Below, in pieces: positions 1 through 9,300 of a DNA stretch of 64,000 bases. Each line of letters opens with the position of its first letter. Position 1 is the stretch's first letter. A program made the position numbers and the translations under genes. The notes under the pieces are model-generated. The model saw only the letters and a program-made list of their open reading frames with translations. It ran no database searches and had not been told where the DNA came from. This DNA is from Candidatus Pelagibacter communis (GTDB lineage Bacteria > Pseudomonadota > Alphaproteobacteria > Pelagibacterales > Pelagibacteraceae): NCBI RefSeq assembly GCF_001179925.1, contig NZ_CVSF01000068.1:99520-163519 (forward strand), in the 5' to 3' direction.

Positions 1-743
1 TTATTAATATAGTTAACTAGATTTTGAATAGGTTTTAAAAAATATCTATTCAATACGAATGAAAAAATCAAAATTACAATTCCTACTGCAAAAGCAGTCC
101 TTATAATAAAAGTTTTTCTTTCATTAATTGCTGCTCTTACATCATTTGCGTTTTCGGTAATTGCAATATAGCCAATATTTTTATCTCCTCTAAAGACATT
201 TTTAATAGTTGTTAATTTAAAATTATTAAATTCTTGTTGAATAAAAGTGAAAGGAATTCCATAGTTTTTTGATCCTGCGTAATTAAACAGAATATCTTTA
301 AGCGATACAAGATTATCGCTACCTATATTAATATTTTTTCCCTCTGTTATCTCTTTTGTTTTTTTTTCATTTAAAATTTCTAATTCAATAATATCTAATC
401 TTGATGAAAATGATCTTGGATCGAGATCAAGAGTATCTGTATCCCCGATTAAATCTAGCTCATTATTAAAAAAAATTACTCTGTCTAGACTTTGAAAAAT
501 GAATCTCGTAGAAAACAAAAATCTTCTAATATCTTCCTCAAAAAATTTGATCTCTAATCTTTCAAGGTTTTCAATAGTATTATTAATTATTTTAATATGA
601 TTTGACGATTTTTTTTTAATTAAATTGGGTTGGACATTCTTTAAATATAAAAAAGTAAATAAACCAATAACTGTAAAAAAAATAAGATTTATAAATAAAA
701 ATTTTTTTAGAATAGATAGATTTTTTAAAAGATAATTAAACAT
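1..743 (-). CDS. chvG: Sensor histidine kinase, ChvG-like, N-terminal part (runs off the left edge)
   Basis: This is an open frame on the minus strand from an ATG at 743 to the window edge, 247 codons with no stop. It shows membrane segment 1 at about residues 15-34, a periplasmic sensor region at about 35-210, membrane segment 2 at about 212-233, and the start of a HAMP linker (FLKPIQNLVNYIN). The dimerisation and ATPase domains lie outside the window. The ATG overlaps the stop of the upstream response regulator (TAATG), so translation is probably coupled. A ChvG/ExoS-type kinase is inferred from the partner regulator and topology. In other alphaproteobacteria this pair senses acid or envelope stress; the signal here is unknown. 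Confidence 0.8.
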   Translation of the reverse strand, partial: MFNYLLKNLSILKKFLFINLIFFTVIGLFTFLYLKNVQPNLIKKKSSNHIKIINNTIENLERLEIKFFEEDIRRFLFSTRFIFQSLDRVIFFNNELDLIGDTDTLDLDPRSFSSRLDIIELEILNEKKTKEITEGKNINIGSDNLVSLKDILFNYAGSKNYGIPFTFIQQEFNNFKLTTIKNVFRGDKNIGYIAITENANDVRAAINERKTFIIRTAFAVGIVILIFSFVLNRYFLKPIQNLVNYIN

Positions 744-1459
744 TAACTAACATTCCATCTATATCCACTTCCATACCTAGTTTCTATAGCTGAAAAATCA
801 GGATCAACTTTTTTGAATTTTTTTCTTATTCGTTTAACATGACTATCTATTGTTCTATCCTCAATGTCTGTATCCTCTCTATAAGCAATGTCCATTAGTT
901 GTGCTCTTTCCTTAATTATCCCAGGCCTTTTAGCTAATTCTTTAACTAATAAGAATTCTGTTGTAGTTAATTTATCTGGTAATTGTTTTCCATTCCACTC
1001 GCATTCTAATTGAGAAGGATCTAATTTTAATTTACCATGCGATATAATACTTTTATTTTCCTCAATACTATTATCGACATCTTTTTTTCTTAATTGTACT
1101 CGAATTCTCTCTATTAAAACTTTAATTGAAAACCCACCTGATTTTTTGATAAAATCATCAGCACCAAGTTTAAGCCCTAATAACTCGTCTAACTCTTCAT
1201 CTTTTGATGTAAGAAAAATTACTGGCATGGATGTTTTTTTTCTTAATTTTTTTAATAACTCCTCACCATCCATTTTTGGCATTTTAATATCAATAATTGC
1301 TAAATCTGGCGGAGTTCTTGATAATCCAATTAATGCACTTTCTCCATCTATGTATGTTTGAACTTTAAAACCTTCTTTTTCAAGAGCGATGCTTAGACTC
1401 GTTAAAATATTTCTATCGTCGTCTACTAAAGCAATAGTTTGTTTGTGCATGATATACAT
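743..1459 (-). CDS. chvI: OmpR-family response regulator, ChvI-like
   Basis: The protein has 238 residues. The receiver domain is at about 6-120, with acidic pocket D13/D14 and phospho-acceptor Asp57 in IIDIKMP. A winged-helix OmpR DNA-binding domain lies at about 135-236 (DRTIDSHVKRIRKKF, then YGSGYRW). It would be phosphorylated by the kinase encoded immediately downstream, with which it overlaps by one base. The usual Lys-Pro after the fifth receiver strand is KKSGG here, a small insertion relative to typical ChvI. A second in-frame ATG at 1450 could be the true start. It follows polA after 40 bases on the same strand. Confidence 0.85.
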   Translation of the reverse strand: MYIMHKQTIALVDDDRNILTSLSIALEKEGFKVQTYIDGESALIGLSRTPPDLAIIDIKMPKMDGEELLKKLRKKTSMPVIFLTSKDEELDELLGLKLGADDFIKKSGGFSIKVLIERIRVQLRKKDVDNSIEENKSIISHGKLKLDPSQLECEWNGKQLPDKLTTTEFLLVKELAKRPGIIKERAQLMDIAYREDTDIEDRTIDSHVKRIRKKFKKVDPDFSAIETRYGSGYRWNVS

Positions 1460-1499
1460 TAAAAATACTAAATTGTTCTAATTTGGGCAATGGCTTAAA

Positions 1500-4274
1500 T
1501 TAATGAAGTGATCCCCAATTATCTCCACTATTTATATCAACAGTCAAAGGGGTTGAAAAAGAATGATAATCACTCTCAGCTACACTGGTCATTTCTTTCT
1601 CAATTATTTTAATCATCGCATTTTCATCTTTTTTTGGGATTTCAAAAATCAATTCATCATGAATTTGTAGAAGCATTTTTGAATTAGAATTTTTTTGCTC
1701 TGATAATTTTTTGTTTAATCTTATCATAGCTAATCTCATTATTTCAGATGCTGATCCTTGAATCGGTGCATTAATTGCGGCACGTTCTTGAAAATTTCTC
1801 ACATTAAAATTTTTATCATTAATTCCATTGAAATGGGATCTTCTTCCAAATATATTATTTACATATCCACTTTTCCTACAAAATTTTATTGTATCATCCA
1901 TATAAACTTTAATTTCTGGAAATTTTGCAAAATAGGAATTTAAAAATTCTTCTGCTTCGTAATTTGAAACATTTATTTGTTTAGCTAATCCGTATTGTGA
2001 AATTCCATAAATTATTCCAAAATTTATAGCCTTAGCCTTTCTTCTATGGTCTTGATTAACCTTTTTGATATCAATATTAAATATTTGACTAGCAGTTAAT
2101 GAGTGAATGTCTTCTTTATTTTTAAAGGCTTTTTTAAGTTCTTTTACATTAGCCAGATCAGCTAAAATTCTCATCTCTATTTGATTATAATCTGCAGAAA
2201 TTAATAAGTGTCCATTTTTTGCAGTAAAGGCTTTTCTTATATCTTTTCCATCTTCTGATTTAATCGGAATATTTTGTAAATTAGGGTCACTAGAGGCTAG
2301 CCTGCCTGTTGATGTTGCAGCAAGTAAAAATGATGTGTGAACTCTTTTTGTAATTGGGTTTATATGTTCAGGCAAAGAATCTGAATAAGTATTTTTCAAT
2401 TTTGAGACCTGTCTCCAGTCTAAAATTAATTTTGGAAATTTATGTCCTTTAAAAGCTAAATCCTCTAAAACATTTGCACTTGTTGCAAAACTTCCTTTTT
2501 TAGTTTTTTTTAATCCCGCTATTTTAAGATCGTTATAGATTATTTCTCCTAGCTGTTTTGGAGATGCAATATTGAATTCTTTTTTTGAAATTTTGAATAT
2601 CTCTTTTTCAAGTTTCAGAATTTTTTTTTCAAATTTAGATGACAGAGATTTTAAAAATTTACTATCAATTTCCACTCCCTCAATTTCCATAAATGCTAGA
2701 ATTTTGATTAATGGTTTTTCAAATATTTCATAAATATTTATCATTTTTTCTGATTTTAAATTTTTAATAAATTTCTTATACAGTCTAAAAGTAACATCAG
2801 CATCTTCAGCTGCATAATCTTTTGCCCTTTCTAACTCTACATCACTAAAGTTAATTTCTTTCTTACCCGATCCTACCATTTCTTTAAAAGAAATAGTTTT
2901 ATGACCTAAATGAATTTCAGATAATGTATCCATATTATGTCTGTTTTTTCCTGCATCTAAAACGTAAGACATTAACATTGTATCCTCTATTGAAGAAAGA
3001 GTGATCCCATGATTGTATAAGACAATAAAATCAAATTTTATATTTTGACCAATTTTTTTTATACTAGGGTCCTCAAATAATTTTTTTAACTTTTTAATGA
3101 CTGCATCTTTGTCAATACATTTGGATGATTTATGACCAACAGGTATGTAACACGCTTTTCCAATTTTTGAACAAAGAGAAATACCTACTAAATCAGCTAA
3201 ATGAGGATCTAATGAAGTTGTTTCTGTATCTACAGCAACTTCACCAACTTCCTCCGCTTCTTCTATCCATTTGTCAATTTCATCTAAACTGCTAATTAAA
3301 TGATAATCTTTATTGCTAATTATTTGCTGCTTTTCTAAATTTTGAGACTCTGTCTTGCTATTTTCTAGTTCAGGTTCACCATAAACAGAAATTGCAGAAC
3401 TTAACAATCGGTTAAATTCCATTTCTCTTAAAAATTTATATAACTTTTCTTTATTTATATTTTGTAATTTAAATTCGCTTAATTCTCTATTAACAGGAGA
3501 ATTGTGATCTAGAGTCACTAATTTTTTGCTTATTAAAGCTTTATCTTTATTTTCTAATAAAGTTTCTCTTCTTTTATTTTGCTTAATCTCATGAGCTGAT
3601 TTTATTAAATTTTCTAGAGTATCATATTTATTTATTAGCTCAGCAGCTGTTTTAACACCTATTCCAGGAACACCAGGAACATTATCACTACTGTCTCCTG
3701 CTAAAGATTGAACATCAATAACTTTAGATGCATCTACACCAAATTTTTTAACAATGTCATCATCAGTTATAAATTTATTTTTCATAGGATCAAAAATTCG
3801 AACTCCTTTTTTATAAAGTTGCATTAAGTCTTTGTCTGATGAAACAATTGTAACTTTTGCACCCTTTTCTAAAATTTGATCAACATAAGTAGCTATCAAA
3901 TCATCTGCTTCATAATTAGGAAGTTCAACAGAAGGCAAATTGAATGCTAAAACAGACTTTCTTATATATTCGAATTGTGGAGCTAAATCGTCTGGTGCTT
4001 CTGACCTATTGGCTTTGTAATCACTGTAAATTTCATTTCTAAAAGTTTTTCTCGCTGAGTCGAAAATTACTGCAAAATGAGTTGGTTTTTGCAAGTTTTG
4101 ATTAGATTTTGAGTCTTCTAACAATTTAAATAACATACTACAGAAACCACTTACAGCTCCTGTTGGCAGCCCATCACTTTTTCTCGTTAATGGTGGCAAA
4201 GCATAATAAGCTCTAAAGATATATCCAGAGCCATCAATTAAATAAAAGTGATCTGTTTTTTGAATTTTATTCAT
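1500..4274 (-). CDS. polA: DNA polymerase I
   Basis: The protein has 924 residues, the usual full length. The 5'-3' exonuclease domain is at about 1-300 (GSGYIFRAYYAL, GDSSDNVPGVPGIGVKTA). The 3'-5' proofreading domain is at about 325-510, with its acidic residues intact (VAVDTETTSLD, GQNIKFDF, YAAEDADVTF). The polymerase domain at about 520-924 carries SADYNQIEMR (motif A), the O-helix RRKAKAINFGIIYG and LQIHDELIFE (motif C). It removes RNA primers and fills repair gaps. All three activities appear functional. It is transcribed divergently from bioY across a 113-base gap. Confidence 0.97.
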   Translation of the reverse strand: MNKIQKTDHFYLIDGSGYIFRAYYALPPLTRKSDGLPTGAVSGFCSMLFKLLEDSKSNQNLQKPTHFAVIFDSARKTFRNEIYSDYKANRSEAPDDLAPQFEYIRKSVLAFNLPSVELPNYEADDLIATYVDQILEKGAKVTIVSSDKDLMQLYKKGVRIFDPMKNKFITDDDIVKKFGVDASKVIDVQSLAGDSSDNVPGVPGIGVKTAAELINKYDTLENLIKSAHEIKQNKRRETLLENKDKALISKKLVTLDHNSPVNRELSEFKLQNINKEKLYKFLREMEFNRLLSSAISVYGEPELENSKTESQNLEKQQIISNKDYHLISSLDEIDKWIEEAEEVGEVAVDTETTSLDPHLADLVGISLCSKIGKACYIPVGHKSSKCIDKDAVIKKLKKLFEDPSIKKIGQNIKFDFIVLYNHGITLSSIEDTMLMSYVLDAGKNRHNMDTLSEIHLGHKTISFKEMVGSGKKEINFSDVELERAKDYAAEDADVTFRLYKKFIKNLKSEKMINIYEIFEKPLIKILAFMEIEGVEIDSKFLKSLSSKFEKKILKLEKEIFKISKKEFNIASPKQLGEIIYNDLKIAGLKKTKKGSFATSANVLEDLAFKGHKFPKLILDWRQVSKLKNTYSDSLPEHINPITKRVHTSFLLAATSTGRLASSDPNLQNIPIKSEDGKDIRKAFTAKNGHLLISADYNQIEMRILADLANVKELKKAFKNKEDIHSLTASQIFNIDIKKVNQDHRRKAKAINFGIIYGISQYGLAKQINVSNYEAEEFLNSYFAKFPEIKVYMDDTIKFCRKSGYVNNIFGRRSHFNGINDKNFNVRNFQERAAINAPIQGSASEIMRLAMIRLNKKLSEQKNSNSKMLLQIHDELIFEIPKKDENAMIKIIEKEMTSVAESDYHSFSTPLTVDINSGDNWGSLH

Positions 4275-4387
4275 GAAATATAATAAATATTACAATGCTA
4301 ACATAATCTGTATATAAAAAAATTAAGTTTCATTAGTTTAAACAATTATAAGTAGATTATTTTTTATATTTTGAGTATTATTTAATA

Positions 4388-4939
4388 ATGGAATTAACAA
4401 AAAATCTAACTCAAGCTAAACTGATTAAATCTCTGGTTGTCGTGATTTTTGGATCATTAGCACTAACGATATCAGCTAAAATCAAAATTCCTTTCTATCC
4501 AGTTCCTATGACAATGCAAACATTTGTTGTATTATTTTTAGGGATAAGTTTAGGACATAAAATTGCACTAGCTACAATAGGACTATATTTAATAGAAGGT
4601 ATTGTTGGACTTCCTGTATTTTCAAATTCTCCTGAAAAAGGTGTTGGATTAGTTTACTTTACCGGGCCAACTATGGGATATTTGATCGGTTTTTTGACAG
4701 CTTGTTATTTAGCTTCTAAGATAAAAGATATTGATAATTTTTTTGTAATATTGTTTAAATTAATTATAGCAACTTCAACCATTTATATTTTGGGTTTAAT
4801 TTGGCTTGGAACACTAATTGGATGGGATAAGCCAATTTTTGCTTTAGGCGCAAAACCATTTTTATTAGCTGAAATATTTAAAATTATAATTTTGGCTCTT
4901 TTAAGTAAGCAAATAATTAAAATTAAAAAATTTATCTAG
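4388..4939 (+). CDS. bioY: BioY biotin uptake protein (S component)
   Basis: A hydrophobic protein of 183 residues with about six membrane segments. The BioY signatures PFYPVPMTMQTFVVL near residue 35 and GPTMGYLIGFL near 95 are present. BioY binds biotin in the inner membrane and works alone or with an ECF energising module (EcfA/T). No EcfA or EcfT gene is in this window, and no biotin synthesis gene is adjacent, so it probably acts alone or with a distant partner. Its last 8 bases overlap the convergent regA-like gene. Confidence 0.92.
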   Translation: MELTKNLTQAKLIKSLVVVIFGSLALTISAKIKIPFYPVPMTMQTFVVLFLGISLGHKIALATIGLYLIEGIVGLPVFSNSPEKGVGLVYFTGPTMGYLIGFLTACYLASKIKDIDNFFVILFKLIIATSTIYILGLIWLGTLIGWDKPIFALGAKPFLLAEIFKIIILALLSKQIIKIKKFI

Positions 4940-5495
4940 GTGATCTCTTAGAAAGAATCCTTTGAAGAGTTCGTCTATGCATTTTAAGCCTTCTTGCAGT
5001 CTCAGAGACATTTCTATTGCATAGTTCAAATACTCTATGAATGTGTTCCCATTTAACTCTGTCAGCAGACATAGGATTTTCTGGAGGAGCGGCTTTCTTT
5101 GCTGGATCTGCTAATAACGCTTTTTCAACATCATCAGCATCTGCGGGTTTAGCCAAATAATCAATAGCTCCTTCTTTAATTGCTGCCACTGCTGTAGGAA
5201 TATTTCCATATCCAGTTAACATAATGATTCGGCTAGATGAGTTCGATGTTTGAATTTCTTTTACAACCTCAAGTCCATTTCCATCTGCCAACCTCAGATC
5301 AACAACTGCGAACCCTGGTTTTTTAAGTTTTACACTTTCAATACCCTTTTTTACACTTTCAGCTTGTAAAACTTCAAAACCTTTTTTTTCCATTGCTCTT
5401 GATAATCTTTCTCTAAATGGATTATCATCATCTACTATAAGTAAGGATTTATTGTCGAAATCACTTAAGTTTTGAAGTATTGCTTCATTTTTCAT
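4932..5495 (-). CDS. regA: RegA/PrrA/ActR-family response regulator
   Basis: The protein has 187 residues. The receiver domain at about 16-130 has acidic residues 22-24, phospho-acceptor Asp66 (VVDLRL) and LAKP after it. A short linker leads to a Fis-type helix-turn-helix at about 148-185 (RNVSETARRLKMHRRTLQRIL). In other alphaproteobacteria RegA, paired with the redox kinase RegB, controls respiratory and carbon-fixation genes. No regB lies beside it here, so it is an orphan in this window. The C-terminal HTH ends in SPR, shorter than some homologues. It is convergent with bioY (8-base overlap). Confidence 0.9.
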   Translation of the reverse strand: MKNEAILQNLSDFDNKSLLIVDDDNPFRERLSRAMEKKGFEVLQAESVKKGIESVKLKKPGFAVVDLRLADGNGLEVVKEIQTSNSSSRIIMLTGYGNIPTAVAAIKEGAIDYLAKPADADDVEKALLADPAKKAAPPENPMSADRVKWEHIHRVFELCNRNVSETARRLKMHRRTLQRILSKRSPR

Positions 5496-5645
5496 AAGAC
5501 TGATATGGAGATTAATTTAAATATTTCAATAGAGAATTATTTGCTTTACATCCATAAATTATTGGCTTAATTGCAACTTTTATAAAAGGTTTTTAAATGA
5601 TTTTAAAAGCTTTTTTTTTGTTAAATTTTTTTGGAGGCATTTAAC

Positions 5646-6830
5646 ATGCTAAAATTTAAATCAGTTGAAGAATTAGTTAATCAACTGAAACCTGAAAAAC
5701 CTGTTTATTGTATCAGAAAAAATTCTGTTACTAGAGCTTCAAAATTTTTTCAAAACAATTTTCCTGGTGAGATTTTATACGCTGTTAAAACAAACCCACA
5801 TCCTGAAATTATAAAAACACTTGTAGAAAGTGGCATTGATCAATTTGATATAGCCTCAATAGAAGAAATTAAACAAGTAAAAAAATTTACAAGTTCAGCT
5901 AAATGTTCATATATGCATACTGTCAAAAGTCCTGAAAGTATAAAAAGAGCTTATTTTCAATTTGGAATAAAAACGTTTTCATTAGACACTAAAGAAGAGC
6001 TCATCAAAATTATTAATAACACCAATAATGCAAAAGATTTAGAATTATTTGTAAGAGTAGCAGTATCAAATGAACATGCTGAAATAGATTTGTCAAAAAA
6101 ATTCGGAGCCCTAAACTCAGAAGCTTTAGGTTTGCTGAGATTAGCAAAGCAACATGCTAAAAAAGTTGGATTAAGTTTTCATGTTGGTTCTCAATGTATG
6201 CATCCAATTTCATATGCAAAAGGTATTTCAGAAATAGGAAATATTATTAAGAAAACAAAAATAATCCCAGACTATATAAATGTCGGTGGTGGTTTTCCAA
6301 CTATATATCCAGACTTAATTCCTCACAACTTAATGGAATATTTTGGTGAAATTAAAAAAGGTTTAGAAAATTTAAAATTAGACAGATCACCAAAAATTAT
6401 TTGTGAGCCTGGGAGAGCTTTGGTGGCTGAGAGTGGTTCAACAATAGTGAGGGTCAATTTAAGAAGAAAGCAAAAGTTATATATAAATGATGGAACTTAT
6501 GGAACTCTTTTTGATGCGGGTACTCCAAATATAGTTTATCCATCTAAAATGATTAAAGAAACTTCAAATAAGATCATTTCAAAAAAGATTACTGCATTTA
6601 ATTTTTTTGGTCCAACCTGTGACAGCATGGATTATATGAAAGGTCCATTTTTACTTCCAAATAATATAAAGGAAAATGATTATATTGAACTTGGTCAACT
6701 AGGTGCATACGGACTGACTTTTAGAACTCAATTCAACGGTTTTTATTCAGATGAGATTTATGAAGTCGAAGACGCTCCGATTATGAGCCTGTATGATAAA
6801 GACATAAATAAATCCACATTTGTTGCTTAA
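5646..6830 (+). CDS. odc: Class III PLP decarboxylase, probable ornithine (or lysine/ornithine) decarboxylase
   Basis: The enzyme has 394 residues from the ATG at 5646. A longer frame begins at TTG 5631, but its first bases are the ribosome-binding site (GGAGG at 5633-5637), so that start is rejected. It is an alanine-racemase-fold decarboxylase with PLP lysine Lys48 in YAVKTNP, the glycine loop NVGGGFP, the CEPGRALV phosphate-binding motif, and the catalytic cysteine in GPTCDSMDYM. It would make putrescine from ornithine; cadaverine from lysine cannot be excluded. It starts a three-gene polyamine operon and its stop abuts the next start by one base. Confidence 0.88.
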   Translation: MLKFKSVEELVNQLKPEKPVYCIRKNSVTRASKFFQNNFPGEILYAVKTNPHPEIIKTLVESGIDQFDIASIEEIKQVKKFTSSAKCSYMHTVKSPESIKRAYFQFGIKTFSLDTKEELIKIINNTNNAKDLELFVRVAVSNEHAEIDLSKKFGALNSEALGLLRLAKQHAKKVGLSFHVGSQCMHPISYAKGISEIGNIIKKTKIIPDYINVGGGFPTIYPDLIPHNLMEYFGEIKKGLENLKLDRSPKIICEPGRALVAESGSTIVRVNLRRKQKLYINDGTYGTLFDAGTPNIVYPSKMIKETSNKIISKKITAFNFFGPTCDSMDYMKGPFLLPNNIKENDYIELGQLGAYGLTFRTQFNGFYSDEIYEVEDAPIMSLYDKDINKSTFVA

Positions 6831-7873
6831 TGTCGAGTGACAAAAAACTAACTCATAACAGCAAAAAAGATTTTCTTAAAAATCCTGTGGAGCATATTGA
6901 TATCACTTCGTTTGACTCAAGACCAATTATCTCATCAATGGAAAAAATGTCTTTTGTTTCTAGAGAAACAGCTAATGCAGCAAATATATTTAATGAAATG
7001 CTTAAGGATAAAGAATGCACTATCTTTTTAACATTAGCTGGATCTACTTCTGCTGCAGGATGTATGAATATATATAAAGATCTTGTGAAATATAATATGG
7101 TGGATGCAATAATAGCAACTGGTGCATCAATTATTGATATGGATTTTTTTGAAGCACTTGGATTTAAACATTATCAGGGTTCACAATTTCAAAATGATAC
7201 TGAGTTAAGAAAAAATTATATAGATAGAATATACGATACATATATCGACGAAGATGAACTTCAAATATGTGATAAAACTATATGTGATATCGCTGATACT
7301 TTAGAAGCTAGAAGTTATACTTCCAGAGAATTTATAAGAGAAATAGGTAAATATTTAAAAAAGAACTCAAAAAAAAAAGAGTCTTTAATTGAAACTGCCT
7401 ATGACAGTAATGTTCCCATATTTTGTCCAGCTTTTACAGACTCAAGTGCAGGTTTTGGATTAGTAATGCATCAAGAAAAGAACCCTAAAAAACATATGAC
7501 CATTGACTCTATTAAAGAATTTAGAGAATTAACAGAAATCAAGATACAGTCTAAAGTATCAGGATTATTTATGATTGGTGGTGGAGTGCCAAAAAATTTT
7601 ATTCAGGATACGGTAATTTGTGCTGAACTTTTAGGCAAAGAAGTTGATATGCATAAATATGCTATACAAATTACAGTTGCAGATTCTAGGGATGGTGCAT
7701 GTAGTAGTTCAACTTTAAAAGAGGCTAGTTCATGGGGTAAGGTTGATATTACAAAAGAACAAATGGTTTTTGCTGAAGCTACAAGTGTTTTACCATTAAT
7801 TGCTAGTGATGCTTTTCACAAAGGTGAGTGGAAAAACAGAGACAGAAAAAACTTTTCTAAAATTTTTGGATAA
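6830..7873 (+). CDS. Deoxyhypusine-synthase-like protein (probable homospermidine synthase type)
   Basis: The protein has 347 residues and belongs to the deoxyhypusine synthase fold, with NAD-binding elements at about 66-105. The aminobutyl-accepting lysine is conserved as Lys304 in SSWGK, matching the SWGK of eukaryotic DHS. Bacteria lack eIF5A, so it cannot be making hypusine. Known DHS relatives transfer an aminobutyl group from spermidine or putrescine to an amine, giving homospermidine. It sits between an ornithine decarboxylase and a ureohydrolase. Family membership is seen in the sequence; the substrate is inferred. The start ATG overlaps the upstream stop. Confidence 0.85.
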   Translation: MSSDKKLTHNSKKDFLKNPVEHIDITSFDSRPIISSMEKMSFVSRETANAANIFNEMLKDKECTIFLTLAGSTSAAGCMNIYKDLVKYNMVDAIIATGASIIDMDFFEALGFKHYQGSQFQNDTELRKNYIDRIYDTYIDEDELQICDKTICDIADTLEARSYTSREFIREIGKYLKKNSKKKESLIETAYDSNVPIFCPAFTDSSAGFGLVMHQEKNPKKHMTIDSIKEFRELTEIKIQSKVSGLFMIGGGVPKNFIQDTVICAELLGKEVDMHKYAIQITVADSRDGACSSSTLKEASSWGKVDITKEQMVFAEATSVLPLIASDAFHKGEWKNRDRKNFSKIFG

Positions 7874-7877
7874 AAAA

Positions 7878-8765
7878 TTGAAATATCTTTCAAATAAAAA
7901 CGGATTTTTAGGAGTTGATAATAAATTCAATTTTAGAGAAAAAGTTGTAATAGTTCCATTTGGTCTTGAGAAAACTGTAAGTTATGGCAAGGGTACAAAG
8001 AATGGACCTAAAGAAATAATTAAAGCATCTCATCAAGTTGAGCTTTATGATGAAGAACTCAATTGTGAACCATATAAAAAAATTGGAATTAAAACTTTAA
8101 AACCATTTAAAATAGACAAAAATATTAATAAAGCATTGGATAAGATTTCAAGTATAAATAAAGATATATTAGATAAAAAACTTTTTCCAATGACTTTAGG
8201 AGGGGAACATTCAATAACACCTGGTTGCTTGAAACCATTTATAAAAAAATATCAAAAAATTTGTCTTCTTCATTTTGATGCACATGCTGATTTGAGAAAT
8301 AACTATGATGGTGAAAAATATTCTCACGCATCTGCAATTCGGAGATGCCTAGATAGTCCTAATGTATCTCTAATATCTTTCGGAATTAGAAATATTTCAA
8401 AAAGTGAAATTCCATTTCTGAAAAAAAATTCTTCAAGAATAACAATTTTCTGGGCAAAAAATAAAAATAATTGGAATTTTGAAAAATTTAAAAAATTAAT
8501 TAAAAACAAAACTGTTTATCTTACTTTTGACGTTGATAGTTTAGACTCTAGTATTATGCCTGCAACTGGGACCCCAGAACCAGGAGGATTATTTTGGGAT
8601 GAAACTTTAAAGATTATTAGAATAGCATCAAAACACTCGAATATAGTTGGTGCGGATATAAATGAACTTGCTCCTATTAAAGGATTTAATTCTTACAATT
8701 TTTTAGTAGCAAAATTAGCTTATAAAATTTTAAGTTACAAATTTTTATCTAAGAAGCTGGTCTAA
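7878..8765 (+). CDS. speB: Ureohydrolase (agmatinase/arginase family)
   Basis: From a TTG start at 7878 the protein has 295 residues, the family norm. An ATG at 7800 lies well inside the upstream gene and would add a tail unlike the family. The binuclear manganese ligands are all present: His111 (GGEH), Asp134, His136 and Asp138 (DAHAD), and Asp218, Asp220 and Asp223 (DVDSLD). The enzyme releases urea from agmatine or a related guanidino compound. No arginine decarboxylase is nearby, so the real substrate is open: agmatine, arginine or a guanidino-polyamine. The 3' end overlaps the convergent gene by 17 bases. Confidence 0.88.
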   Translation: MKYLSNKNGFLGVDNKFNFREKVVIVPFGLEKTVSYGKGTKNGPKEIIKASHQVELYDEELNCEPYKKIGIKTLKPFKIDKNINKALDKISSINKDILDKKLFPMTLGGEHSITPGCLKPFIKKYQKICLLHFDAHADLRNNYDGEKYSHASAIRRCLDSPNVSLISFGIRNISKSEIPFLKKNSSRITIFWAKNKNNWNFEKFKKLIKNKTVYLTFDVDSLDSSIMPATGTPEPGGLFWDETLKIIRIASKHSNIVGADINELAPIKGFNSYNFLVAKLAYKILSYKFLSKKLV

Positions 8766-9300
8766 AAGTATTCAATAAAATTCTAAATGGTATAAGCATT
8801 ATCAAAGCTACAATTAATTTAACTAATAAATCTCCCAATGATAAAGTCACCCAAGGAACTCCTGTTGCATAAAAAGAAATTGAAAAAAATAAGAAAGTGT
8901 CAACTACTGACCCAATTAATGATGAAGTTAAAGGAGCAATAAACCATCTTTTTTTCCTTAATTGATCGAAAATTTGTACATCTAAAAGCTGTGCTGATAT
9001 GAATGCTATCCCCGATCCAAAAGCAATTCTAATTGAAATCAAGTCTTGAAAATTTGTAGAAAATATAATTGTTGATCCTACTCCTATAAAAAAACCTAGA
9101 TAAACAATTTTTTTTGCAATTGATTTTCCATAAGATCTATTAGCCAAATCTGTTATCAAAAAAGCTATTGGATAACTAAAGGCTCCATAAGTTAAAATTT
9201 CACTTAATCCATAATAATTCACTGGAAACTGAACAAGATAATTTGATGATAAAACAACTACTCCCATCAAAAATGAGAGGATATAAAAATTATAATTCAT
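8749..9300 (-). CDS. yhhQ: Queuosine precursor transporter, YhhQ/DUF165 family
   Basis: An integral membrane protein of 183 residues with about six hydrophobic segments. It carries features of the DUF165/VUT family: YPIAFLITDLANRSYG near residue 46, and the RIAFGSGIAFISAQLLDVQIFD region near 95. E. coli YhhQ imports the queuosine precursors preQ0 and preQ1, which end up in tRNA. The start ATG overlaps the stop of rpmB by one base (TAATG). The partner tgt gene is not in the window. Confidence 0.88.
   Translation of the reverse strand: MNYNFYILSFLMGVVVLSSNYLVQFPVNYYGLSEILTYGAFSYPIAFLITDLANRSYGKSIAKKIVYLGFFIGVGSTIIFSTNFQDLISIRIAFGSGIAFISAQLLDVQIFDQLRKKRWFIAPLTSSLIGSVVDTFLFFSISFYATGVPWVTLSLGDLLVKLIVALIMLIPFRILLNTFRPAS

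Noticed and set aside
4336..4343. GTTTAAAC palindrome between polA and bioY
   Set aside because: Only 8 bases, made mainly of A and T, with no match to a known biotin-operator sequence; likely chance.
5631..5645. TTG start for the decarboxylase
   Set aside because: The extra codons are the GGAGG ribosome-binding site of the ATG at 5646.
5496..5645. Possible polyamine-sensing leader RNA before the decarboxylase
   Set aside because: Apart from A/T-rich symmetry (AAAAGCTTTT) and a good ribosome site, no extended or conserved structure is evident.
7800..7877. ATG start for the ureohydrolase inside the DHS-like gene
   Set aside because: It would add 26 residues overlapping a conserved gene and unlike other ureohydrolases; the TTG at 7878 gives the family length.
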